Of a DNA stretch of 32,381 nt, positions 30,609-32,381 are shown piece after piece. The notes beneath the pieces are model-generated. The model worked only from the letters and a program-made list of their open reading frames with translations. It ran no database searches and was not told the DNA's origin. Location of the stretch: positions 1-32,381 of the forward strand of contig CAZJLP010000053.1 of NCBI GenBank assembly GCA_964546955.1, written 5' to 3'. This DNA is from CAZJLP01 sp964546955 (GTDB lineage Bacteria > Verrucomicrobiota > Verrucomicrobiia > Opitutales > Opitutaceae). The position numbers and the translations under genes are program-made. How positions within the stretch are numbered: the stretch's first letter is position 1; every line of letters starts with the position of its first letter.

Positions 30609-32381
30609 CTACGGAGCGAACGTAATCACGTCGGCCGACAGCGTATGCAAGCCGGCGGCGGCGTTCTTTCCCGTGACCGTCAAGCGAACCTTGTGCGTGC
30701 CGGCGGCAGTGAACGTCACGGTGCCGAACGAGCGTTCCGGATATCCGGGCGAAGCCGAATACTGGTCGAGCGTCGTGCCCACGACATTACCGTCCACGCG
30801 GAGGGCGAGGATGCCGCGATTCGGGTGAGCCTTGTATTTGAGACGAACCGTGTAGGTGCCGGCCGGAATGCTCGGGGTGGTGAATTCGATATAATCGCCG
30901 ACACCATCGGCGTTCAGAGCGACCCAAACTCCGCCGCTCGTGGCGGTGTCGGACGAGTTGGTGAAGGTGGCGCCGGACTCGACGTGCGTCAGCGACTCGG
31001 CCTCAAATGAACGAGCACCCGCGCCGCTCGCGGTGTAGGTGGCAGTGTAGGTGGTGTCGTTCGCCGGGGTCGAGATGTTGTGTGTCTGCGCGCCGCCGTC
31101 GGACCACGACTGGAAGTTGTAGTTGGTGCCATTCAGGGTGCGCGGCGAAGGAGCGCCGAGCGAACGCGTGATGCCTTCAACTCCGGTGAACGAATGCGGG
31201 GTCGTGATCGGAATCCCATCGAGCGTCAGACTGAGACCAGAGGGGCTCGAGGCGATCGTGACCCGCGACTTGCGTGGCTGTATTTCCCGGAAGACCTCGT
31301 GAGTCAAACCGCTGCTGTCCGTAGCGCGCAGGTAGATACGGATCCAAATATTATCCGCTGTCTCGTTGACGGCCGGGAATACGAAGGAGCCGCTCGTGCC
31401 GGTGCGGGGCTGCATCAGGGGGTGCGTGTGCGTGTCGTGGTGCAGGTCGGCCCACCACGTCAGCGAGGCGCCGGGGAGCGTTCCATCTTGCGAATCCGTG
31501 GCCGAACCCGAAAAGTTGATCGTCTGCCCGCCGCCGAAAGTCGTCGTCGAGGTGGGCGTGCTGATCGTGGCGACGGGAGCGCTGCCGGTGCTGACGGTGA
31601 GAGTGGCAGCAGAACTGGTGGCGGAGCCGGCACCGTTCGTCACGACGACGCGATAGCGCGAGCCATTGTCGCCCGAGGCGACCGTGCGGGTATAGCTCGA
31701 ACTCGTCGCCCCGGAGATGGCACTGAACGTGGTCGAGCCGGAAGCGGCGCGCTGCCATTGATAACTGAGCGGCGTGGAACCGGAAGCGCTGACCGAGAAT
31801 GTGGCAGACTGGCCCACCGCGCGCGTCAAGCTGTCGGGCTGGTCGTTGATGACGGGGGCGGTCGTGCCGGTGCCGAAACGGACGCGGTACAGGGAACCGC
31901 CGCCACCGCGTTGGAGGTAGTAAAGGCTGCCATCCGGATGATACTTCGTGTCGACCAAGCTGCTCACGCCCGTAGCGAAGCCGGAGGCGCTGTTGTTTGA
32001 AGGATTGAAGTAACGAATCCAGCCAGCGCAGTAATCGCCGAAGAAGTACTTGCCTTGATATTGCGAGGGGAAGTTCGTGCCTTCGTAGAAGCACCCCGCA
32101 ATGATCGAGCAAGGCCCGTTATTCGATTCATAAACATAAAGGGGGCTTACGAAGCGCGAGTCGCTCGTGCGCCCCTCCGTTGTAGGCCAGCCGTAGTTGG
32201 CGCCGCGCTGACCGTTATTGATTTCTTCCCAGGTGCCCTCGCCGACGTCGTTGATCAGCATTCGCCCCGCGCCGAAAGCGAAGTTGAACGGATTGCGCAG
32301 ACCGCGAGCCCAGATGGCCCGGTTGATGCCGGTCGTGGCTCCGTAGTGCGGATTGTCCGTGGGGATGGAGCCGTCGGCATT
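30609..32381 (-). CDS. PQQ-dependent sugar dehydrogenase-like protein with Ig-like and CBM6/35-like tail (partial)
   Basis: The frame is open to the right edge, so only the C-terminal ~590 residues are in the window. The first ~150 belong to the glucose/sorbosone dehydrogenase propeller (WARGLRNPFNFAFGAGRMLI, NDVGEGTWEEINNGQRGANY, GKYFFGDYCAGWIRYF). They are followed by an Ig-like domain (AVGQSATFSVSASGSTPLSY). A second beta domain and a mixed region come next (GGQTINFSGSATDSQDGTLP, TWWADLHHDTHTHPLMQP). The last ~130 residues resemble a CBM6/CBM35-type carbohydrate-binding module (FEAESLTHVESGATF, GDYIEFTTPSIPAGTYTVRL). It is probably secreted and binds insoluble polysaccharide. PQQ use is inferred from the fold. 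Confidence 0.88.
   Translation of the reverse strand, partial: NADGSIPTDNPHYGATTGINRAIWARGLRNPFNFAFGAGRMLINDVGEGTWEEINNGQRGANYGWPTTEGRTSDSRFVSPLYVYESNNGPCSIIAGCFYEGTNFPSQYQGKYFFGDYCAGWIRYFNPSNNSASGFATGVSSLVDTKYHPDGSLYYLQRGGGGSLYRVRFGTGTTAPVINDQPDSLTRAVGQSATFSVSASGSTPLSYQWQRAASGSTTFSAISGATSSSYTRTVASGDNGSRYRVVVTNGAGSATSSAATLTVSTGSAPVATISTPTSTTTFGGGQTINFSGSATDSQDGTLPGASLTWWADLHHDTHTHPLMQPRTGTSGSFVFPAVNETADNIWIRIYLRATDSSGLTHEVFREIQPRKSRVTIASSPSGLSLTLDGIPITTPHSFTGVEGITRSLGAPSPRTLNGTNYNFQSWSDGGAQTHNISTPANDTTYTATYTASGAGARSFEAESLTHVESGATFTNSSDTATSGGVWVALNADGVGDYIEFTTPSIPAGTYTVRLKYKAHPNRGILALRVDGNVVGTTLDQYSASPGYPERSFGTVTFTAAGTHKVRLTVTGKNAAAGLHTLSADVITFAP

Overview
The window looks like a high-GC chromosome segment from a free-living, polysaccharide-degrading Gram-negative bacterium, most likely a Verrucomicrobiota member near Opitutaceae. 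This is inferred from gene types: an ECF sigma factor with a long repeat-bearing C-terminal extension, a SusD-less TonB receptor with a Pro/Ala/Ser-rich N-terminal linker, a propeller-type sensor kinase with its own response regulator, a large GH95-like secreted glycosidase, and a PQQ-type sugar dehydrogenase with a carbohydrate-binding tail. No rRNA, tRNA, CRISPR array or intact transposase was seen.

Region 1 (1-3360) is an accessory, decayed patch. Two broken 3' fragments of a comM/yifB-type gene each carry sequence from a small helix-turn-helix gene. They flank a low-GC GT-A-like glycosyltransferase gene and a gene remnant with an in-frame stop. Region 2 (3421-10529) holds an unknown 311-residue protein, a frameshifted Tat-exported ankyrin protein, the ECF sigma factor with a membrane segment and W-D-P-A-A-W repeats, the GH95-like hydrolase, and a broken small conserved gene. 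Region 3 (10732-16113) has a DUF3574 lipoprotein, a two-heme-motif exported protein divergent from a PhoX/DUF839-like exported protein with a textbook terminator, and a bacterial endonuclease Q homologue.

Region 4 (16213-18876) starts with a promoter overlapped by a 30-bp palindrome, then PadR and a permease-prefix membrane protein. A small membrane-protein gene follows, running into the severed 3' end of a serine hydrolase gene. Region 5 (18990-22627) is a row of small genes: a YdeI-DUF1801 fusion, two membrane proteins, DUF4926, a lipoprotein and a VOC protein.

Region 6 (22722-32381, all minus strand) reads as a nutrient-sensing and uptake block. A PQQ-type sugar dehydrogenase runs off the right edge and has its own terminator. 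A TonB receptor then leads, through a terminator and three further hairpins, into the sensor kinase and its NarL-type regulator. A non-coding stretch at 29970-30608 contains a 98-nt inverted-repeat element. Much of the window is decayed: at least five genes are broken by single-base shifts, stops or truncation, which is either real accessory-region decay or assembly error.
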